DNA of 43,826 nt, taken from the NCBI RefSeq assembly GCF_040409695.1, contig NZ_JARWGJ010000062.1:1-43826 (forward strand), read 5' to 3'. A model generated the notes under the pieces. It was not told the origin of the DNA and did no database searches. It worked only from the letters and a program-made list of their open reading frames with translations. This document shows, piece after piece, positions 7,860 to 16,648 of the stretch (its first letter is position 1; every line of letters starts with the position of its first letter). Position numbers and translations under genes: made by a program. This stretch comes from Longimonas sp040409695. GTDB taxonomy: Bacteria; Bacteroidota; Rhodothermia; Rhodothermales; Salinibacteraceae.

Positions 7860-9584
7860 ATGTGCAACGCCTCATCGTGCATCTTCCCGCTACGCATCCC
7901 CCTTTGCCCCTCAGCTCTGCTTCTGCTGATTCTCTTCGTTGGATGCGGCAGCCCTCTCTTCTTGTCCGGCGCCTCTGCCCAGACCTTCTTGCCTGATGAT
8001 CCGGTGTGGGACGACCCCGACCGTGCGCATATCGACCCGCCTGAAGCACGCGACCTCTACGACTTTTATGACTTCTACGAAAACGCCGTACTACGACGCG
8101 GCGAATCGGGCGGCGCGGCGATGAATGTTAACACGCTCGGCGAAGTGCCACGCTCCAGCTGGTACGTGCCGCGCCATTATTACGACCGCCTGTCGCTGGA
8201 AGAGCTGACACGCGGATCGCTGACTGAAGACGATCTCGACCGCTCCGAGCCGTGGCGTGTTGTTGAAGGCAAAGACGAAGGCACAACCACCGGGTTTTGG
8301 GTGGATGCGGGCGAGCATCGCCATCTGTTCAAGTTCGACGCCCCCGGTCATCTGGAGCTTTCAACCGGGTCGGAGGCCGCTGTAACGCGCTTCTTCCACG
8401 CCTTCGGCTACCACACGCCCGAGAACTACCTCGTTCATTTCGAGCGCGACCAGCTCGCCGTGGGCGAGGGGGCCACGTTTACGGACAACCTGGGCCGTGA
8501 ACGTCCAATGACGGAAGACGACCTTAACGATATTCTGGATGAGATGCCGCAGTACAACGACGGACGCTACCGTGCTGTAGCCAGCCGGTTTATTCCGGGA
8601 AGCGTAATGGGTCCGTTCAAATACCACGGCACCCGTCCCGACGACCCCAACGACCTGTTTCCGCACGAACATCGGCGCGAGCTTCGTGGGATGCGCGTTT
8701 TTGCCGCATGGCTCGATCGCGTAGACTCGCGCAGCAACAACACGCTGGATTCGTATGTCGAGGAAGATGGGCGCGGTTTTGTGCGCCACTACATGATCGA
8801 CCACACGACCACATTCGGCGCCACCCCGCTCGGCCCGAAGCGCGTCTGGCATGGCAAAGAGCGCATCATCGACGTGCCTACGGTGCTCACCAGCGCGCTC
8901 ACGCTGGGCTGGGCCGGGCGCCCCTGGAATCGATTCGAGTACTCCGACCATCCTGCTGTTGGCCGCTTTGATACGGTGCACTTTCACCCGGAGCAGTGGA
9001 AGCCGGAGTACCACAACCCCGCATTCCAGAATATGGATGCCGACGATGCGTTCTGGGCTGCCAAGCAGGTTGCGCATTTCACCGAAGCCGATATCCGCGC
9101 CCTTCTCGCTGCAGCCGAATATTCAGACCCGGCTGTTGAAGACGAACTCACTACCGCCCTGCTGATTCGCCGCGACAAGATTGCACGTGCCTATCTCCCG
9201 CACGGAGGAGGCATCGACCGGTTTCACATCGAGGAAGACACCCTGCATTTCGACGACCTGCTCGACCATCTGGCGTTCGATGAGCCCCCTGCCCCCTTCG
9301 CTCCGACCCAATGGCATGTCTTTGACAACGACACCGGTACGCGCGGCCCTGTACATGCCACTACCTCAGTCCGTAACACAAAAGCACCGCTCCCCCACAC
9401 ATCTGACGCAGCATACGTCGTTGGGCAGATCCGCCGGGTAGGGGCTCCCGATCAGATAACAGAGGTGTACGTGCGCCTCCATACGAGCACACCTACGGTC
9501 GTCGGCGTTCGGCGCCTCGCGAATGGCCCCGATGCCTCTCCACCGATATGGACTACCCTTCCCGAGAAGCCGCCCACCGAGTGA
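7860..9584 (+). CDS. Exported protein with kinase-fold-like (HipA/PI3K-like) motifs
   Basis: This 574-residue protein has a hydrophobic segment at residues 14-29, possible lipidation at Cys29 or cleavage after ASA (residue 40). I do not know a characterised homologue. Several positions follow a protein- or lipid-kinase-like order: HLFKFD with Lys158, then a helix bearing Glu172 (GSEAAVTRFF), a catalytic-loop-like DRVDSRSNN (Asp289, Asn294), and YMIDHTTTFG with Asp314. The Asp-to-Asn spacing of 5 and the Asn-to-Asp spacing of 20 resemble HipA (5 and 18). A beta-rich C-terminal domain follows from about residue 480. Gaps of 50 and 84 bases to the flanking genes suggest one operon. Kinase activity is an inference only. 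Confidence 0.75.
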   Translation: MCNASSCIFPLRIPLCPSALLLLILFVGCGSPLFLSGASAQTFLPDDPVWDDPDRAHIDPPEARDLYDFYDFYENAVLRRGESGGAAMNVNTLGEVPRSSWYVPRHYYDRLSLEELTRGSLTEDDLDRSEPWRVVEGKDEGTTTGFWVDAGEHRHLFKFDAPGHLELSTGSEAAVTRFFHAFGYHTPENYLVHFERDQLAVGEGATFTDNLGRERPMTEDDLNDILDEMPQYNDGRYRAVASRFIPGSVMGPFKYHGTRPDDPNDLFPHEHRRELRGMRVFAAWLDRVDSRSNNTLDSYVEEDGRGFVRHYMIDHTTTFGATPLGPKRVWHGKERIIDVPTVLTSALTLGWAGRPWNRFEYSDHPAVGRFDTVHFHPEQWKPEYHNPAFQNMDADDAFWAAKQVAHFTEADIRALLAAAEYSDPAVEDELTTALLIRRDKIARAYLPHGGGIDRFHIEEDTLHFDDLLDHLAFDEPPAPFAPTQWHVFDNDTGTRGPVHATTSVRNTKAPLPHTSDAAYVVGQIRRVGAPDQITEVYVRLHTSTPTVVGVRRLANGPDASPPIWTTLPEKPPTE

Positions 9585-9668
9585 TTGCTGCATGGCATGC
9601 GCATCTACCCGACAGGCGGGTGCCATTACGCAAACCACTGCTTTGCATCCTTGCACCCGTTTGCCTGA

Positions 9669-12530
9669 ATGACTTCTCTGCTTCGCTACATCGCAGACGT
9701 GCGTCCACACGAAGCCGCGCTTACGCTGCTGATGACGGCGTACTTCTTCGTGCTTCTGGTAACGTACTACCTGCTGAAGCCGGTTCGCGACAGCATGTTT
9801 CTGGTCGAGCTCGGAGCAGAGCAGCTTCCCATCGTGTTTATCATGGTGGCTATTGTTGTTGCCCCTGTTGTGCGCATACATGGCTACGCAGCGCGCCGCC
9901 TGTCTACGGGCGCCCTGATCGGTCTGGTTACACTTATTCTGGCTGCTTCGCTTGTTGCGCTATGGGCCGCCCTCGAGTCGCGCTCCCAGTGGCTCTTCTA
10001 CCTGCTGTACATCTGGGTCAGCATCTACGGTGCGCTCACTGCGTCGCAGTTCTGGCTCTTCGCAAATGACCTATTCACAGCTGCGCAGGGGCGGCGCCTA
10101 TTTGCTGTACTTAATACCGGAGCAATGCTGGGCGCCTTTGCGGGCGGCGAGGTTGCTCATCTGTTGGTTGACGTATTGGGGATGCGGACACAAGACCTTC
10201 TTCTCGTAACGGCTGGGGTGCTTGCCGGCAGTCTCTTCGTGGTATGGGGCGCGCTCCGCGAGGCCGACCGCTCCACCGTGCCGCTTCCCCCAACGAGCCG
10301 CGATGCCATCGAATCTCCCGACGACGCTGGAGGCGCCTCCGCCGGTTTCTTATCGATGCTGGGCACCGTGCGGCGCTCCTGGCTACTCACGTTTATTGTA
10401 GGCATTATTGCCCTGGAGATGCTCACGCATACGTTTGTCGACTACCAGTTTAAAGCGCTCACAGCAGAAGCTTTTCCCGAGGAGTCTGACCTAACAAGTT
10501 TCCTTGCTACGTTTTACGGACGGGTGAGCCTGATCGCCCTCGCGCTTCAGATCTTTGTGGTGCCGCGCTTGCTAAGCCGATACGGCATCGGAAGTGCTCT
10601 GCTTATGATGCCCATTGCGTTATTTGCCGGATCAGTGTTTCTGCTGATCGTGCCGGGGCTGTGGGCTGTCGTGTTCCTTCGCGGTGCCGACCTGAGTATT
10701 GAGCACTCAGCCAATAAGGTGGGGCGCGAGCTGCTCTTTCTTCCGGTGCCGATGAAGGTGAAAGAGAAGGTCAAGGTCTTCATCGACGTATTTATCGACC
10801 GAGGATTTCGTGGGCTGGCTGGGGCGCTGCTCCTGCTTTTCACGGCGGTGCTCGGCTGGGGCGTAATTCCCCTCGGCATTGCCACGCTGCTGTTTATCGT
10901 CGCGTGGATTGTTGTTGCACTCTGCGCGCGGCGTAGTTACACCGTGGCCTTTCAAGAGGCCCTCGAAGCAGGTCAACTCGAAATGGCTACGTCGTGGACG
11001 CGCACCGCTAGCCTCGACGACACCTTGCAGGTGTTAGAACACGCCGTTACCAACGCCGACGACATGCGCATTCTGTACGCGCTGCGCGCCCTGGAGCAGC
11101 ACGACGTTACGACAGATGCCAGCTCTCGTGTCGATGAAGCCGTACGTCCGCTGCTGCGATACCCATCTGCCAAGGTTCGTATGCAAGCCATCAAAACCAT
11201 TGACCATGCATCCTCGTCGTTTCCTGATATCGATGATCGCTTTTTGGATGACGACCGTGCCATCCAGGAAGCTGCATATCGGCACCAGTTCGATTATGAC
11301 GTTCCAGAGACGGAAGTTTTGAAAGCGTACCTGAAAAAAAATGGGGCAGCCACGATCGATGTTGCCGATGCGAGCTGTGTGGTGCCTCTCGGCTCCGACG
11401 GCGCTACGGCATGCCTCGATATCGAAATGATAGATGCACTCACCACGCACGACGACCCAGGGCTGCGTGCCGCCCTTGCTCATGTCCTCCGCGAAGCCTC
11501 TCCTACGGTAACGGAAGAGCGCCTTCACACCTTAGCCAACGACGATCATGCTTCGGTCCGACGCGCAGCGATTCAGAGCATGGGAACAACCAAGGCATTA
11601 TTTACAGATACGCTCATTCCGGCTCTGGCTGACGACGACGTGCATGTAGCGGCCTGGAACGCGCTTGCCAGTCAGGGCTCCCGGGTTCTCCCTGCGCTCG
11701 TTGATGCCTTCCGTGCACCCGACACAACCAAGCACGTACGGCGGCGCATCCCGCGCGTGCTTAGCTCGATTCCCGATCAGCGCAGCGTCGACGTACTACG
11801 CGACCGCCTGCAGTGCGACGATCCCATCCTTCGGTTCAATGTTACGACGGCTCTGCGACGGCTGAACGCCGAGATGGACACCTGCTCGCTTCCCGACCAT
11901 GAACTCGACGAGGCACTCAACGCTGAGATTGAGGTCTACTACCGGCTCACCCAGGTGCACCATCGCATCAAGCAGGACGGCGAGCCGCTTGCCGATCGCG
12001 AAGACCAGATCCTCGATCTGTACGACCGGGGCGTTCTCAAACCGCCGTTTAAGCTCCGGTCGCTTGCTACGCTATTAGGTGAGCGGCGCGAGCGTAGCGC
12101 CGAGCGTATCTTTCAGCTGCTCGGGTTGCGCTACTCGCAGCGCACTGTGCGCTATGCGTACAACGCGTTTTCGAGCGAACAGGAAGATCTGCGTGCTATG
12201 GCAGCGGAGTGGATTGACAACGTCATTGACCCTTCGCTCCGGCGCCGCTTGCGACCTATCATTGATCCGCCTGAGCTTTACGTGCAGGCCCGTGCTGGCG
12301 AGCGTCTTTTGGATATCACTACCGAGACGATCGAAGAGGCGCTGCTCGCCCTTATCAACAGCGCCGATAGCAAGCTACAGGCTTACGCGATTCTCCTGGT
12401 GCCTGCCGTTTCGACGCCGCGACTCGTTGCGCGAGCGCGTGCCCTGATTCGCATCGGCGGCAAGCGCGCGCAGACGGCTGCTCGCTATGCCCGTGCGCTC
12501 TCTGATGAGCATGAGGATATTTACGCATAG
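9669..12530 (+). CDS. NTT/Tlc-like nucleotide transporter homologue fused to a HEAT-type domain
   Basis: This 953-residue protein has an N-terminal membrane domain (about residues 1-420) and a large soluble C-terminal domain (about 430-953). The membrane half resembles the ATP/ADP translocase (Tlc/NTT) family. It has YYLLKPVRDSMF near residue 40, a run of about 11-12 helices, and RELLFLPVPMKVKEKVK followed by IDVFIDRGFRGLAG, matching the late NTT signature where a basic loop precedes an ID...R...G helix. The C-terminal half is made of repeated paired helices with HEAT-like spacing (DDHASVRRAAIQSMG, DDDVHVAAWNALAS, DDPILRFNVTTALRRL). Canonical family members exchange ATP and ADP; the substrate and direction here are unknown. 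It ends the plus-strand cluster, converging with the helicase 20 bases later. Confidence 0.85.
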   Translation: MTSLLRYIADVRPHEAALTLLMTAYFFVLLVTYYLLKPVRDSMFLVELGAEQLPIVFIMVAIVVAPVVRIHGYAARRLSTGALIGLVTLILAASLVALWAALESRSQWLFYLLYIWVSIYGALTASQFWLFANDLFTAAQGRRLFAVLNTGAMLGAFAGGEVAHLLVDVLGMRTQDLLLVTAGVLAGSLFVVWGALREADRSTVPLPPTSRDAIESPDDAGGASAGFLSMLGTVRRSWLLTFIVGIIALEMLTHTFVDYQFKALTAEAFPEESDLTSFLATFYGRVSLIALALQIFVVPRLLSRYGIGSALLMMPIALFAGSVFLLIVPGLWAVVFLRGADLSIEHSANKVGRELLFLPVPMKVKEKVKVFIDVFIDRGFRGLAGALLLLFTAVLGWGVIPLGIATLLFIVAWIVVALCARRSYTVAFQEALEAGQLEMATSWTRTASLDDTLQVLEHAVTNADDMRILYALRALEQHDVTTDASSRVDEAVRPLLRYPSAKVRMQAIKTIDHASSSFPDIDDRFLDDDRAIQEAAYRHQFDYDVPETEVLKAYLKKNGAATIDVADASCVVPLGSDGATACLDIEMIDALTTHDDPGLRAALAHVLREASPTVTEERLHTLANDDHASVRRAAIQSMGTTKALFTDTLIPALADDDVHVAAWNALASQGSRVLPALVDAFRAPDTTKHVRRRIPRVLSSIPDQRSVDVLRDRLQCDDPILRFNVTTALRRLNAEMDTCSLPDHELDEALNAEIEVYYRLTQVHHRIKQDGEPLADREDQILDLYDRGVLKPPFKLRSLATLLGERRERSAERIFQLLGLRYSQRTVRYAYNAFSSEQEDLRAMAAEWIDNVIDPSLRRRLRPIIDPPELYVQARAGERLLDITTETIEEALLALINSADSKLQAYAILLVPAVSTPRLVARARALIRIGGKRAQTAARYARALSDEHEDIYA

Positions 12531-12550
12531 CGCGTGCGCAGGCCCTGGCC

Positions 12551-13798
12551 TTACACCAGCATCGCCAGGCGACGCGACGGGCGAGTTACTGCTACATAGA
12601 GCAGCGCTTGCTGCTCAGCGCCTCTGCAGGCCTGCAGGTCACGGTAGTCGATAAAGACGGTGTCGAACGTTGACCCCTGCGCCTTATGGACCGTGGATGC
12701 GTAGGCGTAATCGACCTTTGCGAACTGCTCGCGCAGGCTGTAGTAGCGATCCCATTTTTTTGCATTGTCTTTGGCATCCTCGCGGCGACGGCGCAGAGCA
12801 TCCTGGTAGCGCTCCTCTTCTTCATCGTGAAGCACAGCAATCTCTCGCCGCATGCCATCGTAGACCCCGCGCACCTTGAGCATCCACACCTTCCAGGAGC
12901 TTAAGTCATCGCCTTCAATCCGCTTTTCGGTGATGGACTCCACGCGCACCTCTTCACTATTTTTGATCAGCGGCCGCTGGTCATGGTACCATGTTTCTCG
13001 GGCCACAATCCACTCGCCCACCTCGAAACGAGGGGCTTCGGAGCCGTATCGCTCGGCACGCACCCGGCGGTTGTAGGCTCGCACCGTCTTGTTTCGGTAG
13101 GCCAGGATACGCGCATGTTCGGGGTTTTCCCGAAAGGTATCGCTCGCAAACGTACGCACCAGGCTTCCAAAGAACTGATCATCGTTGTGAGTGATCGCCA
13201 CCCCTTGCCCATCTTCATACTTGCTCCGGAAGCCGTGCCACGACTGGTTGCGCACCTTCGTAGCTAATTCCAGTACAGGATTATCTGTTGCCTGCCGGTG
13301 GACTTTTTCCAATGTGGCGCCGGGTACCTGTAGGGCTGGGGAGTCTTCCTCGTTAACCGGCGGGAGCTGTGCCGGGTCTCCCACGAAGAGCCATTGCACG
13401 CGGTCGGGGGTCGCCTTTACATACTGCCATTCGTCGCGCCCAACCATGGACGCTTCGTCAACAACCACAATGCTTGCCTCCATGTCACGCTCTTTGTCAT
13501 CAGGCACCAGCTCGTAATCCCCTTTGCCATCTGGCTTTAGGCGCAGTCCGAGAAACGAGTGCAGCGTCTGCGTGGGTACGCCAACCTGCAGGTGATTGCG
13601 TAAAACCTGCACGGCCTTATGTGTTGGCGCACAGACGTAGACCGCGCAGTCTTCATTGTCGAGCTTCTCAACGAGCGTGCTCACCACGTATGTTTTTCCT
13701 GTTCCGGCATAGCCGCGCAGTCCAGTAAACCGTTCGCCCTGGGCCAGGCGCTCATAGACAGCATCGAAGGCTGCCTGTTGATCAGCGGAGAGGTTCAT
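12551..13798 (-). CDS. Dda/RecD2-like SF1B DNA helicase
   Basis: A 415-residue ATP-dependent 5'-3' DNA helicase of the compact Dda/RecD-like type. Motifs are clear: Walker A GYAGTGKT (residues 29-36), motif II VVDEASM, motif III FVGDPAQLPPV, motif V HKAQGST and motif VI YVAVTRPSRRL near the C-terminus. The SH3-like insertion between the late motifs is present, together with a charged helical stretch (RRRREDAKDNAKKW). There is no long N-terminal domain like that of RecD2, which makes it closer in size to phage T4 Dda. The ATG at 13798 is followed directly by a DQQAAFDAV start typical of these proteins. It may work in replication restart or repair. The upstream SDR gene ends 19 bases away. Confidence 0.92.
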   Translation of the reverse strand: MNLSADQQAAFDAVYERLAQGERFTGLRGYAGTGKTYVVSTLVEKLDNEDCAVYVCAPTHKAVQVLRNHLQVGVPTQTLHSFLGLRLKPDGKGDYELVPDDKERDMEASIVVVDEASMVGRDEWQYVKATPDRVQWLFVGDPAQLPPVNEEDSPALQVPGATLEKVHRQATDNPVLELATKVRNQSWHGFRSKYEDGQGVAITHNDDQFFGSLVRTFASDTFRENPEHARILAYRNKTVRAYNRRVRAERYGSEAPRFEVGEWIVARETWYHDQRPLIKNSEEVRVESITEKRIEGDDLSSWKVWMLKVRGVYDGMRREIAVLHDEEEERYQDALRRRREDAKDNAKKWDRYYSLREQFAKVDYAYASTVHKAQGSTFDTVFIDYRDLQACRGAEQQALLYVAVTRPSRRLAMLV

Positions 13799-13817
13799 AG
13801 AGGGAGGGCAAAAGGGC

Positions 13818-15305
13818 TTACGATGAAGGAGACGAGGGCGCAGGCGACGACAGTTTGGTGTTTCTGCGCAGCGTAGCCAGGTGGTTGAGGTGGCGTCCGA
13901 ATCCGTTCATAACGAGCAGATGTGCAACAGCCTGTGTGGCGTTGTAGACAGACCACGGTAGCATCGGCGAAAAATCGTGGATGGCTGCCAGAATGTGCTT
14001 CCCGTCGGCGGTCCGGCGGAATTCCAGGCGTCCGGCATTATGGGCATCCGGTGCTTTGCTGGCCAGCAGCCCGCCTGTTACGTAAAACAGCTGGCGCCCG
14101 CGCGGGCTGCGGTTGGGGGCGTAGCTAAGCTCCAGTAACGTAATGCCCAAGGGCTTGAACCGGACCCGGCACACCCGCTGGTCGGCTACGGTGCACTGCA
14201 AGAGCGGTCCGCCAATGCGCGGGAGCCACCGCATGTACTGGTTGGCTACGTCGCGTGCCGTGTATCCCGGCGGAAGCGGAAGGCGCTGCACCGACCGCAC
14301 CACGCTTTGCTCACGCATAATGGCCTGGTCTTCGTTTTGCAGCTCCGATCGCGGGTTGGGATACGGGAGCCCTTGCTTGTTAACCGATGCACGAAGTCCG
14401 TCTTCAAACGACTTCATGCCTGAACGCAGCTTTTCCTGTAGCGGATTCGTGTCTACAACAACCTGGTAGCGCAGGCTATCTACAAACGGGCTAACGAGGG
14501 CCCAGGGAGCTCCGCTGAAGAGCCAGACCCAGAGCTTAGAGAGACGGGGCGAAGTAACAGGAACGGTCCCCATCGGCCGCGACAGTCCAAGCACCCGTGC
14601 CGTACGTTTCAGCATCTCGCGATACGACATAACATCGGGTCCGCCCAGGTCGTATGTTTTGCCGTAGTGAGTCGGTTCTCCCAGCACGGTCTCGAACGCG
14701 CGCACGACGTCATCGATAACGATCGGCTGTGTTTTTGCCGATGTCCATGCGGGTAGGATCATCACGGGCACGCGTCGCACAAGATGTACAAGCATGCTGA
14801 GCCATGTACCGCCACGCCCTACGATGAGCCCGGCACGAAGTGCGGTAAGGGGTGTGCTGCAGGAAGCAAGTGCTTGTTCGACTTCTTTGCGGCTGCGCAG
14901 GCGATCTGGTAGAATGCCCTGTGCGGGCACAAGCCCTCCAAGCGTTATAATCTGACGTACGCCTTCCTCATCGGCAGCGCGCGCTACATTGTCGGCCAGG
15001 AGAAGATCCAGGTCGGGTACACGGGCTTGCGTGAGCCGCGCTGAGGCGTGCAAAGAGTGCACCAAGTAGAGAATGTAGTCGACGCCCTCTAAGGCTTGCT
15101 TTACTTCGTAGGGATCAAACAGGTCGCAGTGAACCCATTCAGCGCCGGTATCCTGGATCTGGTTGGCGGATGCTCGTGCGGGCGACCGCGTGAGAGCACG
15201 GATGCGATAATGTGGGGCCAACGCCCCTCGAAGGGCAGTCCCTACGAATCCGGTAGCTCCAGCAATAGCTACGAGTGGGCGTTCAGACGAGCCTGCCATG
15301 AGCAT
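13818..15305 (-). CDS. NAD(P)-binding SDR-DUF2867 protein
   Basis: This 495-residue protein joins an N-terminal atypical SDR/NmrA-like Rossmann domain (VAIAGATGFVGTALRGAL) to a C-terminal DUF2867 domain that begins around residue 320. The Rossmann half has the GxxGxxG nucleotide-binding loop and a YILYLVHS strand typical of the family. Members are common but uncharacterised; a role in reducing a hydrophobic compound is a guess. The frame continues to a TTG at 15332, but that would overlap the tRNA terminator, so the ATG at 15305 (or 15299) is preferred. The helicase gene follows 19 bases downstream, so the two may be co-transcribed. Confidence 0.85.
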   Translation of the reverse strand: MLMAGSSERPLVAIAGATGFVGTALRGALAPHYRIRALTRSPARASANQIQDTGAEWVHCDLFDPYEVKQALEGVDYILYLVHSLHASARLTQARVPDLDLLLADNVARAADEEGVRQIITLGGLVPAQGILPDRLRSRKEVEQALASCSTPLTALRAGLIVGRGGTWLSMLVHLVRRVPVMILPAWTSAKTQPIVIDDVVRAFETVLGEPTHYGKTYDLGGPDVMSYREMLKRTARVLGLSRPMGTVPVTSPRLSKLWVWLFSGAPWALVSPFVDSLRYQVVVDTNPLQEKLRSGMKSFEDGLRASVNKQGLPYPNPRSELQNEDQAIMREQSVVRSVQRLPLPPGYTARDVANQYMRWLPRIGGPLLQCTVADQRVCRVRFKPLGITLLELSYAPNRSPRGRQLFYVTGGLLASKAPDAHNAGRLEFRRTADGKHILAAIHDFSPMLPWSVYNATQAVAHLLVMNGFGRHLNHLATLRRNTKLSSPAPSSPSS

Positions 15306-15330
15306 TCTGCAATCGATTGGGCGGAAATGC

Positions 15331-15364
15331 AAAAAGCCGATCTCGGAGATCCGAGACCGGCTTT
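15331..15364 (-). terminator. Rho-independent terminator after tRNA-Ser
   Basis: Read on the minus strand, AAGCCGGTCTCGG pairs with CCGAGATCGGCTT across an ATCT loop with one mismatch, and a run of T follows. It starts 5 bases after the tRNA 3' end. Confidence 0.85.
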
Positions 15365-15368
15365 GCTG

Positions 15369-15458
15369 CGGAGAGGGAGGGATTCGAACCCTCGAAACGG
15401 CTATAAACCGTTTACTCCCTTAGCAGGGGAGCGCCTTCAGCCACTCGGCCACCTCTCC
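15369..15458 (-). tRNA. tRNA-Ser (anticodon GCU)
   Basis: On the minus strand, acceptor arm GGAGAGG pairs with CCTCTCC followed by discriminator G. The anticodon stem CTCCC/GGGAG holds the loop CTGCTAA, giving anticodon GCT, which reads AGC and AGU serine codons. A long variable arm (ACGGTTTATAGCCGT) and the T-loop GGGTTCGAATCCC are present, as expected for tRNA-Ser. The 3' CCA is not encoded; the sequence after G is CAG. Length is 90 bases. It is followed by a terminator and lies between the atp operon and the SDR-DUF2867 gene. Confidence 0.97.
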
Positions 15459-15624
15459 GTTTGTTTATCCGTTCACGTGCGTACTAAGCAGTGTACGGTA
15501 GACGGTATGTACACGCAGCGACGTGTCGACATGAGGTTACGTGCACTGGTCTATATATCGGATACTACATACGAGACACGTGCAGCCAGAAGTTCCGATT
15601 TATGCTGCAATAGATTGCATCAAT

Positions 15625-16536
15625 TTACGATGAGAGCGCTTCAGCACCGCTTGAAATGTCAAGGATCTCCATCGTAATCGCATTCTGGCGTGCCCGGTTG
15701 TATTTGAGCTGCAGTTCGTCGCGCAGCTCTTCGGCATTGCTGGTTGCGTTATCCATCGCTACCATTCGAGCCCCCTGCTCTGCGGCATTCGACTCAAGCA
15801 AGGCGCGCCATACTTGATAGTTTAGGAATCGTGGCACCAGTACGTCCATAATGTCTCGTGCACTCGGCTCGAAGATATAGTCAACTCCGTGATCGCTTGT
15901 TTGCTCTGGAGGAGCATCTTCTGCCATAACAGGGGTGAGAAACTGCTCTTCCGGAAGCGGCAGCAGGGGCTCCACGATTCGGTTCTGACTGATCGTGTTC
16001 TTAAACTCGTTGTACACGACCTGCACTTCAGACCAGATTTCGCGCTCGAATCCCTCGCGTGCGGCCTCAACAATTTTTTGAGGGAGTTGAAACGTGAGGT
16101 TATCAAACACGCCACGGAAGTCCCCCACAAGCTGATAACCGCGACGCTCGAAGTGCTCGTGGCCTTTGCGTCCTACACACAGCAGATAAAGGTCGCCTCT
16201 GGCGCGTTCCTTGGTATAGCGCTCCTCTATTGTTGCTTCGGCGGTCTTAATCACGTTCGAGTTAAACGCACCTGCGAGCCCTCGGTCGGCTGTGATAACG
16301 ACGAGCAATACACCGTCCGTTTCGGGTGCTACAAACAGGGGGTGCCCAGCGTCTTCAAGCTCATCGGTAAGATGCGCGATGAGCTCGCTCAGCTTGTATG
16401 CATATGGGCGCGCGTGGAAGATGCGCTCCTGAGCGCGCCGCAGCTTCGCAGCCGCAACCATTTTCATGGCCCGGGTGACCTGCTTCGTGTTTTCGATCGA
16501 GTCGATCCGGTTACGGATGTCGCGGAGGTTAGCCAT
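15625..16536 (-). CDS. atpG: F-type ATP synthase gamma subunit
   Basis: AtpG is the central rotor shaft of F1. The ATG at 16536 gives 303 residues beginning MANLRDIRNRIDSIENTKQ, the standard N-terminal coiled-coil helix, and ending with the matching C-terminal helix (ELQLKYNRARQNAITMEI). A longer upstream extension of the open frame lacks coding character. An acidic insertion around residues 210-235 (MAEDAPPEQTSDHG) fits halophilic or Bacteroidota gamma subunits. It is the last gene of the operon. The 166 bases after the stop reach tRNA-Ser and show no clear terminator. No atpD or atpC follows it, unlike the classical order. Confidence 0.97.
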   Translation of the reverse strand: MANLRDIRNRIDSIENTKQVTRAMKMVAAAKLRRAQERIFHARPYAYKLSELIAHLTDELEDAGHPLFVAPETDGVLLVVITADRGLAGAFNSNVIKTAEATIEERYTKERARGDLYLLCVGRKGHEHFERRGYQLVGDFRGVFDNLTFQLPQKIVEAAREGFEREIWSEVQVVYNEFKNTISQNRIVEPLLPLPEEQFLTPVMAEDAPPEQTSDHGVDYIFEPSARDIMDVLVPRFLNYQVWRALLESNAAEQGARMVAMDNATSNAEELRDELQLKYNRARQNAITMEILDISSGAEALSS

Positions 16537-16648
16537 AAGCAGCCAGGAATGAATACATACAAGGTTGGGCGCGGCGCATATTATCACGCGGAGCGTCATG
16601 CATCGCGCCAAGCAATTTTGCTATAAGGACTATATCAGAGGAGCCCGG

